Source of the DNA: Frigoribacterium sp. MEB024
Lineage (GTDB): Bacteria; Actinomycetota; Actinomycetes; Actinomycetales; Microbacteriaceae
DNA length: 64,000 nucleotides
NCBI RefSeq assembly: GCF_000878135.1
Contig: NZ_JXQZ01000014.1
Location: forward strand, 1-64,000
Direction: 5' to 3'
Shown here piece after piece: positions 8,561-17,980 of the stretch. The notes below the pieces were generated by a model, which did no database searches, was not told the DNA's origin, and saw only the letters and a program-made list of their open reading frames with translations. Positions within the stretch are counted from its first letter, which is position 1. Each line of letters opens with the position of its first letter. The position numbers were made by a program, and so were the translations under genes.

Positions 8561-9474
8561 GGACGACCGTGGACCCGGCGACCGGTGCGGACCGCGGGAC
8601 CGCCACCCGCGGGCGCCGCGCCGCGCCGACGCTGCTGGCCGTCGTGGGGACGGCCGCGTTCGTGCTCGGCGGTGCCCTCACCGTCCAGGCCGGCACCGCC
8701 CGGGCCCTCGAGCCCGTGCCCGAGACCGGCCTCGACGGCCACCTCGTGCTGGCCGACGAACTGGTCGGCACCGAGGACATCGCCCCCGCGGCCCCGGGGC
8801 GCTGGCAGATCGCGACCGACGTCACCACCGGCGACCGGGTGGCCCTCGGCCTCGAGCTGGTCAGCTCGGGCTCGCTCGTCGACGACGAGGCCGGACTGAC
8901 GTTGGGGGTCGAGACCTGCGACGTCGAGTGGCAGCAGGTCGAGACGACGCCGCTGTGCGCGACCGGGGCGCGGACCGTGACCGCCCCGACCCGCGCCTCC
9001 TCGTTCGTCGACGGCAGCCCCTCGTGGCCGGTGCGTTCGGTCGGCAGCACGGGCCGGGTCTTCGTGCTCGTCAGCCTCGGTCTCGCCGGAGGACGTTCGG
9101 CGGACGACACCTCCTCCATGGGTCGGACCGCCCGCGTGGGCGTCGGCATCACGGCGACGGCCCTGGACCCCGTCGAGACGCTCCCGGCCGAGCCCGTTCC
9201 CGAACCCACCGTCACCGCCACCCCCGGTGACCCGGCGGAGCCCGGGCCCGACGCGACGGACGAGGCGGCACCCGGCCCCGCGATCGACGGCTCGGACGAC
9301 GGACGCCCCGGCGACGGACGCCCCGTCGGCGTGACCCTCAGCGGTGTGGCTGCCCCGCGCTCCCTCGCCTTCACCGGAGGCCTCTCGCTCGGTCCGGCGA
9401 TCGCGGGTGCCGGCGCCCTGCTCGTCGGCCTCGCGTTGCACCTCCGGGGACGACGCCGGGCGGTGACGTCGTGA
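8557..9474 (+). CDS. Sortase-anchored surface protein of unknown fold (LAFTG signal)
   Basis: 305 residues. A signal-like segment near residues 26-50 ends in ARA-LEP, without the AAWTD signature of its neighbours. The central domain of about 160 residues has two Cys, and a Pro/Asp-rich linker follows. The C-terminus is a complete sorting signal: LAFTG, a hydrophobic helix and RGRRR. LAxTG motifs are known class E sortase targets; no sortase gene is in this window. GTGA overlaps on both sides place it firmly in the operon. Residues TRASS are encoded by the dispersed motif at 8991-9000. I do not recognise the central domain. Confidence 0.7.
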   Translation: MRTTVDPATGADRGTATRGRRAAPTLLAVVGTAAFVLGGALTVQAGTARALEPVPETGLDGHLVLADELVGTEDIAPAAPGRWQIATDVTTGDRVALGLELVSSGSLVDDEAGLTLGVETCDVEWQQVETTPLCATGARTVTAPTRASSFVDGSPSWPVRSVGSTGRVFVLVSLGLAGGRSADDTSSMGRTARVGVGITATALDPVETLPAEPVPEPTVTATPGDPAEPGPDATDEAAPGPAIDGSDDGRPGDGRPVGVTLSGVAAPRSLAFTGGLSLGPAIAGAGALLVGLALHLRGRRRAVTS

Positions 9475-11294
9475 CCGGCACGCACGCCGGGCGACGACGC
9501 CCGACGGGTGCCGGCCGTCTGGTCGCGGCGCTCACCGCGCGCCGGGCTGTCGTCGCGGTCGCGGCCGTCGTCGCCGTCGTGGGCGCCGTCATCGTGCCCC
9601 CGCCGCCCGTGACGACCGCCGCCTGGACCGACTCCGAGCGCGCGTACGGGCTCGTCGGTACCTCGAAGTTCACCTGCGGCACCGACACCGGCTACGCGGC
9701 CGCCGCGTCCAGCCGGTTCGTGCGCGGCAGCCTGGCCGGCACCGACCTCGACACCGTCGCGGCCGTGCGCGGGGCGGACCTGACGCGCACCCGATCCGGC
9801 GTCGTCACCGCGGTGCCGACGTCGCCCGCCCCGACCACGGACGCCGGAGGCACGACGACCTTCCGCAATCCCCTCTCGGCGAGCGCGGGGTCGGGTCTCG
9901 TCGGCCTCGACCTGGCCGGGCTCGGCACGAACCTTCCGGCGGGATCGGCCGGGGCGCTGAACCAGTTCACGCGGGTCGCCCCGACCGGCACGGCGGCCGC
10001 CGCCTCGGGCCTGGTGAGCGATTCGGGCGGTCTCGGCGTGACGTCGACGACCCCGGCGTCGGCCCTTCCCGGCCCGGCCCGTGTCGGCCTCACCTCGGTG
10101 CTGCCCGCCTCGACCGCCCTCGACCGGGCCGACCTGACCGTGGGGGCGGTGGCGTCGACGGCGACCCTCGACGGGTGTCGGGCCCTCGAGAGCCGCATCT
10201 GGGGCGACGGCAGCGTGACGGGCGTGACCCGCGACTACGGCGTCGCCGGTCTCGCGCTCGAACTGCGCAGCCCGGCGGTGGCGGGGCTGTCCGGACAGGT
10301 GTCGAGCACGGTCACGAGCCTGAACACGGCCGCCGCCGGGTTGACGGGCGTCAACGGCACGATCTCGAGGACCATCCGGGACGGCGTGCTCGCCACCGTC
10401 AACGGCCTGACGAACCTGCTCAGCCTGGGCGGGGTCTCGGGTTCGGTCACCCTCACCGGCCTGAACCTCCAATCGGCCGTCGACCCGGTGCTCGCAGGGT
10501 CGGTCACGAGCACGGACGGCACGGTCACCATCACCCCGTCGACCGGTGTGGTGTCGGTCGACCTGGCCAAGCTGGTCGGCCAGCCCGGCGGTCTGAACGG
10601 ACTCGCCCCGAACACCGAGCTCGTGCTGAGCGCGGCGGCGATGGCCTCGATCACGACCACGGTCGGGTCGATGCTCGACGGCCTCACCCAGCGGGTCGTG
10701 GCGGCGCTGCAGTCCGCCGTGTCGGCGGCACAGCTGTCGGTGGCGCTCACGGTCACGCTGAAGGCGAGCGTCCTGGGCCTGCCGGTCAACGTGTTGGCCG
10801 TCAACGTGTCCATGAGTGGCTCGCTGGGACAGCTGTTCGCGTCACCGTCGACGGCGACGGCGGTGGTGACCACGCAGGTCCTCGACGGCGCACTGTCCAC
10901 CCTGCTCGGCAGTCTGCTCAACCCGCTGCTGTCGGCGCTCGTGGGGTCGGCCGGGTCGCTGCTCGCGTCCGTGGCCACGCTCGTCCGGGGTGCCCTCGTC
11001 ACCCCGATCACGACCCTGGGCACCACGCTCTCGACCACGCTCACCCCGGTCGTCACCGCGGTGGGCGCCCTGACCACCCGTCTGCCGTCCGTGCTGTCGC
11101 TGCGCGTCAACCTGCGCCCCGACCAGGCCGGCTACCCCGGGGGCGTCGTGACCACCGCGCCGGCCGACAAGTGGTCGACGAGCCCGTACCAGGTGGGGGC
11201 GCTGCGGGTGGCCCTGTCGGCCGGTGCGACGACGGTCACCTCGATCGACTTCGCGACCTCCCGCGTCGGCCCCGTCAGCACCCTGCCCCGGTAG
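9471..11294 (+). CDS. Large SipW-type exported protein, choice-of-anchor G-like
   Basis: 607 residues. After a basic N-terminus and hydrophobic core, VTTAAWTDSERAYG marks a SipW-type signal (about 30-65). The next stretch, CGTDTGYAAAASSRFVRGSLAGTDLD, resembles the choice-of-anchor G family; that assignment is from memory. The remainder is low in charge and rich in Leu, Thr, Val and Ser, with repeated SxLxGxL-like amphipathic stretches suggesting beta-rich, self-associating structure. No C-terminal sorting signal is present. It is the last gene of the operon, starting GTGA-overlapped with the LAFTG protein. Confidence 0.65.
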   Translation: MTGTHAGRRRPTGAGRLVAALTARRAVVAVAAVVAVVGAVIVPPPPVTTAAWTDSERAYGLVGTSKFTCGTDTGYAAAASSRFVRGSLAGTDLDTVAAVRGADLTRTRSGVVTAVPTSPAPTTDAGGTTTFRNPLSASAGSGLVGLDLAGLGTNLPAGSAGALNQFTRVAPTGTAAAASGLVSDSGGLGVTSTTPASALPGPARVGLTSVLPASTALDRADLTVGAVASTATLDGCRALESRIWGDGSVTGVTRDYGVAGLALELRSPAVAGLSGQVSSTVTSLNTAAAGLTGVNGTISRTIRDGVLATVNGLTNLLSLGGVSGSVTLTGLNLQSAVDPVLAGSVTSTDGTVTITPSTGVVSVDLAKLVGQPGGLNGLAPNTELVLSAAAMASITTTVGSMLDGLTQRVVAALQSAVSAAQLSVALTVTLKASVLGLPVNVLAVNVSMSGSLGQLFASPSTATAVVTTQVLDGALSTLLGSLLNPLLSALVGSAGSLLASVATLVRGALVTPITTLGTTLSTTLTPVVTAVGALTTRLPSVLSLRVNLRPDQAGYPGGVVTTAPADKWSTSPYQVGALRVALSAGATTVTSIDFATSRVGPVSTLPR

Positions 11295-11329
11295 TCGCCG
11301 CGCCGGCCACGGCGACGGCGTCGACCCGA

Positions 11330-11339
11330 GGAGGCGCGG
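11330..11339 (+). repeat. Dispersed motif copy in palindromic context
   Basis: GGAGGCGCGG inside CGACCCGAGGAGGCGCGGGTCG (11322-11343), whose ends CGACCCG and CGGGTCG are complementary. It lies in the 83-base gap after the SipW operon and may act as its terminator. Confidence 0.6.
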
Positions 11340-11377
11340 GTCGGGCCGCGCAGGCCCCCTCGCGTCAGACTGGGCCC

Positions 11378-11980
11378 ATGCAGCTCTACTCGGCCTCGCC
11401 CCTCGTCCGTACCCGCCAGGTGACCGGAGACGTGGTCGCGATCGGCCTCGTCGTCCTCTTCGTCGTGCTCGGGGTGAGCATCGCGTCCTTCATCGGCTCG
11501 TTCGCCGACCTCGGCAGGCAGCTCGAGGAGGCGGGGGCCGGCTTCCAGGGCACGATGCAGGACGCGTCGCGCGCGCTCGAGGGGTTGCCCTTGGTCGGCG
11601 GCGCCGCCAGCGCACCGTTCGACGGGGCCAGCGGCGCCGGACAGTCCCTGGCCGACGCCGGACGGCAGCAGCAGGAGGGTGTCGCCCGGGCGGCACTGGT
11701 CGCCGGACTCGTCGTGGCCGGGGTGCCGAGCCTCGTGGTGCTGTGGGTCTGGCTGCGCGGGCGGATCGCGTTCGTGCGCCGCGCCTCCTCGGTCCGTTCG
11801 CTGCTCGCCCTGCCGGGCGGCGAAGACCTGCTCGCGCTGCGGGCCCTGACCGGCCGCGACGCCAAGGCCGCCCTCGCCGTGTCGCCCGACCCCGTCGCGG
11901 CCTGGCGTGCGGGGGAGCCCGCGGTCGTCCGCCGTCTCGCCGACGTGGCCCTGCGCGAAGCGGGCGTCGCCCGGCGCTGA
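11378..11980 (+). CDS. Two-helix membrane protein of unknown function
   Basis: 200 residues. Hydrophobic segments at about 17-41 (VVAIGLVVLFVVLGVSIASFIG) and 103-125 flank an Ala/Gly-rich external or loop domain. A C-terminal cytoplasmic part of about 70 residues includes RRASSVRSLLALPGGEDLLALRALTG. It starts at the ATG 11378, with CAGACT six bases upstream (leaderless-like). RRASS is the dispersed motif read in frame. I do not recognise a family. Confidence 0.7.
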   Translation: MQLYSASPLVRTRQVTGDVVAIGLVVLFVVLGVSIASFIGSFADLGRQLEEAGAGFQGTMQDASRALEGLPLVGGAASAPFDGASGAGQSLADAGRQQQEGVARAALVAGLVVAGVPSLVVLWVWLRGRIAFVRRASSVRSLLALPGGEDLLALRALTGRDAKAALAVSPDPVAAWRAGEPAVVRRLADVALREAGVARR

Positions 11981-12081
11981 CCGGCGCCGGCCGGTGCCGC
12001 ACCGGGGGAACGGGACGAGGGAACCTTTCTGGCCGATCGGACATGTAGGGGAAGCGGCAACGGATCAGAGGGGACGTCGAC

Positions 12082-12111
12082 ATGACGACGAGAAGCGAGC
12101 GCGACGGATGA
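12082..12111 (+). CDS. Nine-codon leader peptide upstream of the ECF sigma gene
   Basis: ATG at 12082 behind GAGGGGA encodes MTTRSERDG and stops at 12109-12111, overlapping the sigma-factor ATG at 12108 (ATGA). The sigma start lacks a convincing Shine-Dalgarno, so re-initiation from this leader is plausible. Evidence is only the ribosome-binding site and the overlap. Confidence 0.35.
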   Translation: MTTRSERDG

Positions 12112-12704
12112 CGGCGACGGGGGACGACGAGGTCTGGGCCCGGGCGGTCGCCGGGGACGCGGCCGCCTTCGGGGCCGTCTTCGACCGCCACCAGGACCGG
12201 GTGCACGGTCACGCCCTGAGGTTGTGCCGTCACCGGCACGACGCCGAGGACGTCACGGCCGTGGTGTTCCTCGAGGCATGGCGCCGTCGGGACGCGGTCC
12301 GCGTCGTCGACGGCTCGGTCCTCGCGTGGTTGATGGTGACGACGGGCCACGTCGCCCAGAACCTCGCGAGGTCCACCCGTCGCCATCGTCTCGCCCTGGC
12401 CTCCCTGCCGCCGCACCCCGTCGTCGACGATCCCGCCGACGGCGTCGCGGCGCGACTCGACGTCGTCGATCGGGACCGGCGGCTGCGCCTCGCCCTCGAC
12501 GGCCTCGCGAAGGCCGATCGTGACGTCCTCGGGCTCTGCGTGCTCGAGGAGTTCCCGATGGCGACCGCGGCCGAGGCGCTCGGCGTGCCGGTCGGCACGG
12601 TCAAGTCCCGACTGTCGCGGGCCAAGGCACGACTCGCGCGAGCGATGTCGGCCTCCGAGCCGTCCACCGAACGACCCGTCACCCTGAACGGAGAGACCCG
12701 ATGA
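12108..12704 (+). CDS. ECF-family RNA polymerase sigma factor
   Basis: 198 residues. Region 2 spans about 20-90 (FDRHQDRVHGHALRLCRHRHDAEDVTAVVFLEAW) and region 4 about 125-180, with the helix-turn-helix MATAAEALGVPVGTVKSRLSRAKARL. It directs RNA polymerase to an unknown regulon. The gene after it begins at an ATGA overlap and encodes a membrane protein, the typical sigma/anti-sigma arrangement. GGGAACC at 12019-12025 resembles an ECF -35 and may indicate autoregulation; no firm -10 is assigned. Confidence 0.88.
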   Translation: MTATGDDEVWARAVAGDAAAFGAVFDRHQDRVHGHALRLCRHRHDAEDVTAVVFLEAWRRRDAVRVVDGSVLAWLMVTTGHVAQNLARSTRRHRLALASLPPHPVVDDPADGVAARLDVVDRDRRLRLALDGLAKADRDVLGLCVLEEFPMATAAEALGVPVGTVKSRLSRAKARLARAMSASEPSTERPVTLNGETR

Positions 12705-13564
12705 GCGACGCACCGAACGTCCGTCCCGACGACCGGCACGACCGGCCCGGCCTCGATCGTGATCGTGCCGAGGCCATCCGCGGCCTCCTGACCGAGACCG
12801 TCGAGCGCGAACCCGAACGCGTCCGTTCGACCCGTCGCCGCCGGGTCGTCCTGCTGTCGGTGGCCGGGGTGGCCGCCGTGGCGCTCGCCGTCGGGGGCGT
12901 CGCGCTCGCCGGGGGTGGCCCCCTGCCGTCGGGAAACGGTGAAGCGGCCCCCACCTCGCTCCCGTCCGATCGACCCGAGGACGATCCCGGCACGTCGCCG
13001 GGTGTCGTCGAACCGGCCGGGACGCCGTCGGCGACACCGGTTCCACCACCGGCACCGACACCGGTGGTGGACGATCCGACGGCCCCGTCGACCTGGGTCG
13101 TGTCCACCGATCGGATCGGGCCGCTGGTCCTCGGCGGCCGGCTCGAGGAGCAGGCCGCCCGGCTCACCACCTTCGACCGGCACGCGGACGACGGCTACGG
13201 CTGCCCGGCGTCGTTCTTCTCGGACGGCCGGGGACTGAGTCTCGCCCTCTCGCGCGGGTCGTCTCCGGACGCGACCGAGATCGCGACCGTCTCCGCCGAC
13301 ACGACGTTCGACGACCCGGCCGCCCTCGCGAGCGCCACCCCCCGGACCGCGTCCGGCATCGGGCTCGGCGACGACGAAGCGACACTGCTCGCCGCCTACC
13401 CGGATGCCGAACTCACGCTCGACCACCACGAGAGCTACGGGACGCAGTACGCCGTCGCCGGCGACGACGGACAGTACCTCGTCTTCGTGGTGGGGACCTC
13501 CGACCGGATCACCGACATGAGCGTGGGCACGACGCGCATCGCCCCGCCCGAGTACTGCGGATGA
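12701..13564 (+). CDS. Membrane-anchored partner of the ECF sigma factor (putative anti-sigma)
   Basis: 287 residues. A charged cytoplasmic N-terminus of about 50 residues (DRDRAEAIRGLLTETVEREPERV) is followed by a transmembrane helix (about 51-75), a Pro/Thr-rich linker, and an external domain of about 180 residues containing two Cys. There is no HxxxCxxC zinc anti-sigma motif. The anti-sigma role is inferred from coupling (ATGA overlap) and topology. The external part could sense a ligand. Confidence 0.6.
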   Translation: MSDAPNVRPDDRHDRPGLDRDRAEAIRGLLTETVEREPERVRSTRRRRVVLLSVAGVAAVALAVGGVALAGGGPLPSGNGEAAPTSLPSDRPEDDPGTSPGVVEPAGTPSATPVPPPAPTPVVDDPTAPSTWVVSTDRIGPLVLGGRLEEQAARLTTFDRHADDGYGCPASFFSDGRGLSLALSRGSSPDATEIATVSADTTFDDPAALASATPRTASGIGLGDDEATLLAAYPDAELTLDHHESYGTQYAVAGDDGQYLVFVVGTSDRITDMSVGTTRIAPPEYCG

Positions 13565-13587
13565 GACGAGACCTCACCCTGTCGTCG

Positions 13588-13597
13588 GGAGGCGCGG
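13588..13597 (+). repeat. Dispersed motif copy upstream of prfB
   Basis: GGAGGCGCGG in the 114-base gap between the anti-sigma-like gene and prfB. The rest of the gap is G/C-rich direct repeats of GGCGGGCGGC type. Confidence 0.6.
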
Positions 13598-13664
13598 GGC
13601 GGGTGGCGCGAGGCGGGCGGCGGGCGGCGCGGGGCACGGGCAGGCCCGGCCCACCCGGGCCGGG

Positions 13665-13670
13665 TAAGCT
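13665..13670 (+). promoter_or_regulatory. -10 element of prfB promoter
   Basis: TAAGCT lies eight bases before the prfB ATG, giving a leaderless or nearly leaderless transcript. Confidence 0.5.
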
Positions 13671-13678
13671 CGGGGACC

Positions 13679-14788
<1,110 letters not shown>

Positions 14789-14891
14789 CCAGGCGTCGCC
14801 GGCCCGGCGGCTCCCAGCACATCCATAGCCGCCTCGCCGCAGCGAGTCGCTGCGATGATCGTCGCGGACCGCGCTTAGGGTGATCCCCGTC

Positions 14892-15635
14892 ATGATTCGG
14901 TTTGATGAAGTCACCAAGGTCTACGTCGGCAACCCCCGACCCGCGCTGAACGCCGTCACCCTCGAGATCCTCAAGGGCGAGTTCGTGTTCCTCGTCGGGG
15001 CGAGCGGCTCCGGCAAGTCGAGCTTCTTGCGGCTCGTGCTGAAGGAAGAGAAGCCGTCGCAGGGGCAGATCCACGTCCTCGGCCAGCGTCTCGGCACCCT
15101 CTCGAGCCGCAAGGTCCCGTACTTCCGGCGCAACCTCGGGGTCGTGTTCCAGGACTTCCGGCTGCTGCCGCAGAAGAACGTCTTCGACAACGTCGCGTTC
15201 AGCCTGCAGGTCATCGGCAAGAGCAAGGGCTTCATCCAGGAGGCCGTCCCCGACGTCCTCAAGATGGTCGGCCTGGTCGGCAAGCAGCACCGTCTGCCGC
15301 ACGAGCTGTCGGGTGGCGAGCAGCAGCGCGTCGCGATCGCCCGCGCGATCGTCAACAAGCCGGCGATCCTGCTGGCCGACGAGCCCACCGGAAACCTCGA
15401 CCCCTCGACGAGCGCCGGCATCATGACCCTGCTCGAGCGCATCAACGCCGGTGGCACGACGGTCATCATGGCGACGCACGACGCCGGCATCGTCGACCAG
15501 ATGCAGCGTCGGGTCATCGAGCTCAGTGCGGGCAACATCCTCCGCGACGAGCGTCACGGTGGTTACCAGACCCAGGCGGTGCCCATCCAGGCCATCGGGG
15601 TCGAGGACCTCAGCACGAGAGGAGCCGACGCATGA
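14892..15635 (+). CDS. ftsE: Cell division ATP-binding protein FtsE
   Basis: 247 residues. It is the ATPase of the FtsEX complex that activates peptidoglycan hydrolases at the septum. Walker [10 protein letters not shown] lies near residues 36-44, Q-loop [10 protein letters not shown] follows, signature LSGGEQQRV is near 139 and Walker [13 protein letters not shown] near 158. I chose the ATG at 14892 ([11 protein letters not shown], the standard FtsE start) over the GTG at 14880; TAGGGT (14876-14881) is a likely -10. The end overlaps ftsX by ATGA. Confidence 0.95.
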   Translation: MIRFDEVTKVYVGNPRPALNAVTLEILKGEFVFLVGASGSGKSSFLRLVLKEEKPSQGQIHVLGQRLGTLSSRKVPYFRRNLGVVFQDFRLLPQKNVFDNVAFSLQVIGKSKGFIQEAVPDVLKMVGLVGKQHRLPHELSGGEQQRVAIARAIVNKPAILLADEPTGNLDPSTSAGIMTLLERINAGGTTVIMATHDAGIVDQMQRRVIELSAGNILRDERHGGYQTQAVPIQAIGVEDLSTRGADA

Positions 15636-16546
15636 GACTCGGACTCGTCATGAGCGAGGTCGGCAGCGGCCTCCGTCGCAACGCCTCGATGGTCGTCTCG
15701 GTCGTGCTCGTCACGTTCATCTCGCTGACCTTCGTCGGCACCGCGGCCCTCCTGCAGATGCAGATCACGCAGATGAAGGGCTACTGGTACGACAAGGCCC
15801 AGGTCGCCGTCTACCTCTGCACCGACACCGACACGACCGGCAACTGCACCGGCGCGATGGCGACGAAGGACCAGATCGACGGCGTCCGCGCCCAGCTCGA
15901 CAGCGACGTGCTGACGCCCTACGTCGACAAGTTCTACTTCGAGGACCAGACCCAGGCCTACGACCGCTTCAAGCAGCAGTTCGCCGACAGCCCGGCGACC
16001 GAGTTCGTGCAGCCCGCCTACCTCAACGAGACCTTCTGGGTGAACCTGAAGGACCCGACGCAGTCCGACGTCCTCACCGAGAGCCTGTCGAGCCTGGCCG
16101 GCGTCCAGAGCGTGGTCGACCAGCGCGGGTACCTCGATCCGATCTTCGCGGTGTTGAACGCCGCGAGCTACACGGCCATCGGCATCGCCTCGCTGATGCT
16201 GATCGCAGCCGTGCTCCTGATCGCCACGACCATCCGATTGAGCGCGTTCAGCCGGCGACGAGAACTCGGCATCATGCGCCTGGTCGGTGCGTCCAACCGG
16301 TTCATCCAGACGCCGTTCATCCTCGAGGGGGTGATCGCGGCCCTCGTGGGATCGTTGCTTGCGGGAGGGGCGATCATCGCGATCGTGAACTTCTTCGTGA
16401 AGGGCTACCTCGCGGTGACCTTCCAGGGCACGCCGTTCATCGGCCTGCGCGACGCGGCCCTCGTCGTGCCGATCGTCATCGTCGTCGGCATCCTGCTCGC
16501 GGCCCTCAGCGCGAACGTCGCCATCAGGCGCTACCTCAAGGTCTAG
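15632..16546 (+). CDS. ftsX: Cell division membrane protein FtsX
   Basis: 304 residues. It is the membrane partner of FtsE. The first helix is about 20-44, a large external domain about 50-175 contains the Cys pair in [11 protein letters not shown], and three helices follow (about 178-200, 230-255, 272-295). The cytoplasmic loop holds [18 protein letters not shown], typical of FtsX/MacB permeases. Start overlaps the ftsE stop. Confidence 0.95.
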   Translation: MRLGLVMSEVGSGLRRNASMVVSVVLVTFISLTFVGTAALLQMQITQMKGYWYDKAQVAVYLCTDTDTTGNCTGAMATKDQIDGVRAQLDSDVLTPYVDKFYFEDQTQAYDRFKQQFADSPATEFVQPAYLNETFWVNLKDPTQSDVLTESLSSLAGVQSVVDQRGYLDPIFAVLNAASYTAIGIASLMLIAAVLLIATTIRLSAFSRRRELGIMRLVGASNRFIQTPFILEGVIAALVGSLLAGGAIIAIVNFFVKGYLAVTFQGTPFIGLRDAALVVPIVIVVGILLAALSANVAIRRYLKV

Positions 16547-16562
16547 AAGCCGGCCACGTGAA

Positions 16563-16599
16563 GGAGGCGCGGTGCCCGTCAGTCGGGCACCGCGCCTCC
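16563..16599. terminator. ftsX terminator built from two facing motif copies
   Basis: GGAGGCGCGGTGCCCG (16563-16578), loop TCAGT, CGGGCACCGCGCCTCC (16584-16599): 16 perfect pairs. The outer ten pairs are the dispersed motif and its complement. Confidence 0.8.
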
Positions 16600-16712
16600 C
16601 GCGGTGGAGTTGGGAGAATCGCGAAGCGATTCCGCGACCCCAGCGCCGAGGGAGCCTGCGACCGAGGGTCGGCATCAGGTGAGGAGAGGCTTTTGTCGTT
16701 CGACGTCTCCTG

Positions 16713-16718
16713 TATACT
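16713..16718 (+). promoter_or_regulatory. smpB promoter -10
   Basis: TATACT, with TTTTGT (16691-16696) sixteen bases upstream as a weak -35. It leaves a 5' leader of about 45 bases before smpB, enough for its AGGAGG ribosome-binding site. Confidence 0.55.
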
Positions 16719-16768
16719 GAACGGCTGCCTGTCGGCAGCACCCCCACCCGAACGACCAGGAGGCCAGC

Positions 16769-17245
16769 GTGGCGAAAGAACGCGGTGAGAAGGTCGTGGC
16801 CACGAACCGCCGCGCGCGCCACGACTACACGATCGACACCACCTACGAGGCGGGCATCGTGTTGAGCGGCACCGAGGTCAAGTCGCTGCGACAGGGTCGT
16901 GCGTCACTGGTCGACGGGTACGCCTTCGTCGACGCCGGCGAGGCGTGGCTCGACGCGGTGCACATCCCCGAGTACACCGAGGGCACCTGGAACAATCACG
17001 CGCCCCGACGCAAGCGCAAGCTGCTGCTGCACCGCCACGAGATCGACAAGATCGGGCAGAAGACCAAAGAGGGCGGCTTCACGGTCGTGCCGCTCAAGAT
17101 CTACTTCAGCGACGGCCGGGCCAAGGTCGAGATCGCCCTCGCCAAGGGCAAGCGCGAGTACGACAAGCGCCAGACCCTGCGCGAGCGCACGGCGACCCGC
17201 GAGGCCCAGTCGGCGATGTCGGTGCGCAAGCACCTGGGGGAGTGA
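16769..17245 (+). CDS. smpB: SsrA-binding protein SmpB
   Basis: 158 residues. It delivers tmRNA to stalled ribosomes. Recognisable parts are [43 protein letters not shown] and the basic tail [20 protein letters not shown]. The GTG at 16769 follows AGGAGG at six bases. tmRNA itself lies 108 bases downstream. Confidence 0.97.
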   Translation: MAKERGEKVVATNRRARHDYTIDTTYEAGIVLSGTEVKSLRQGRASLVDGYAFVDAGEAWLDAVHIPEYTEGTWNNHAPRRKRKLLLHRHEIDKIGQKTKEGGFTVVPLKIYFSDGRAKVEIALAKGKREYDKRQTLRERTATREAQSAMSVRKHLGE

Positions 17246-17286
17246 CCGACCGGTCGTCACCGGTGGCGCGAAGGCGTCCGACGACG

Positions 17287-17292
17287 TAGACT
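17287..17292 (+). promoter_or_regulatory. ssrA promoter -10
   Basis: TAGACT about 60 bases before mature tmRNA. The precursor leader contains a small hairpin GCACG-GAAA-CGTGC (17301-17314) and would be removed by RNase P. Confidence 0.4.
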
Positions 17293-17352
17293 GATGGGCC
17301 GCACGGAAACGTGCGTTGGTAATTCAAGAGCGTGTGACGACGGCCCCCTCAT

Positions 17353-17730
17353 GGGGATGATCGGTTTCGACATCGCCTGTGTGCGAACGAGAAGCGGGCC
17401 GAGGATCCAGGGTTATCTCGTAAACGATCTCTGGAAAACAATAAGTGCCAATAACAAGCGCACTGACTTCGCTCTCGCTGCGTAAGCAGTAGAGCCACAT
17501 GGAGTCCGTCAGTCTGGTGACCGCCTTCTAACCAGATCCTGACGTCATTTAGATGGCTTGCTGTGTGACTACGCCTGGGGGTCACACGGGACTTGCACTC
17601 GGGCTGGGCTCGTCGACCTAGAAGCCAGTAACAAAGGTCGGAGCCGAGCAGAACGCCTCATCTGGCTACGCCCGTAGAATGCGTGCAATCTCAGCGATGG
17701 ACGGGGGTTCAATTCCCCCCATCTCCACCA
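17353..17730 (+). ncRNA. ssrA: Transfer-messenger RNA (tmRNA)
   Basis: 378 bases. The acceptor stem pairs GGGGATG (17353-17359) with CATCTCC (17720-17726) and includes the G3-U70 wobble recognised by alanyl-tRNA synthetase; discriminator A and encoded CCA follow. The T-arm GGGGTTCAATTCCCC is clear. The tag frame, 17447-17485, reads ANNKRTDFALAA then TAA, ending in the usual ALAA degradation signal. It frees stalled ribosomes together with SmpB. Confidence 0.97.
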
Positions 17731-17755
17731 TCGGTCGTCGTCACACCCTCTCGAA

Positions 17756-17793
17756 CACGAACGCCCCCGCCTGATCAGGTGGGGGCGTTCGTG
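17756..17793. terminator. tmRNA terminator
   Basis: A 38-base palindrome centred on TGATCA: CACGAACGCCCCCGCCTG pairs with CAGGTGGGGGCGTTCGTG with a single G-T wobble. It begins 26 bases after the tmRNA CCA. Confidence 0.8.
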
Positions 17794-17818
17794 CGTCCGC
17801 GGCCTGACGTTCCGCGCC

Positions 17819-17888
17819 GTGTCGCACCGCCGGATGAGCATCGCGCCGCCCATTTCGACGGTGCGATGGTCATTCGGCGGTGCGACAC
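17819..17888. repeat. 70-bp imperfect inverted repeat
   Basis: Arms of 26 bases, 17819-17844 and 17863-17888, match at 24 positions; outer ends are GTGTCGCACCGCCG and CGGCGGTGCGACAC. The 18-base centre is unpaired or weakly paired. It lies between the tmRNA terminator and the terminator of the opposing surface-protein gene, so it is not needed as either. Confidence 0.7.
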
Positions 17889-17926
17889 CCCTGCGGCCAC
17901 GTCGGGTGGCCGCCGCCGGACGCGGA

Positions 17927-17964
17927 ACGGCCCCCGCCGCTGCCGAGGCAGCGACGGGGGCCGT
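17927..17964. terminator. Terminator of the LAFTG surface protein gene
   Basis: ACGGCCCCCGCCGCTGCC (17927-17944) pairs with GGCAGCGACGGGGGCCGT (17947-17964) with one G-T pair and a two-base loop. It is 17 bases past the TAA on the minus strand. Confidence 0.8.
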
Positions 17965-17980
17965 CGTCGTGGTGCGGGTG

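Noticed and set aside
17353-17888. A genomic island integrated at the tmRNA gene
   Set aside because: No integrase and no duplicated tmRNA 3' end is present; only the inverted repeat remains, which is reported separately.
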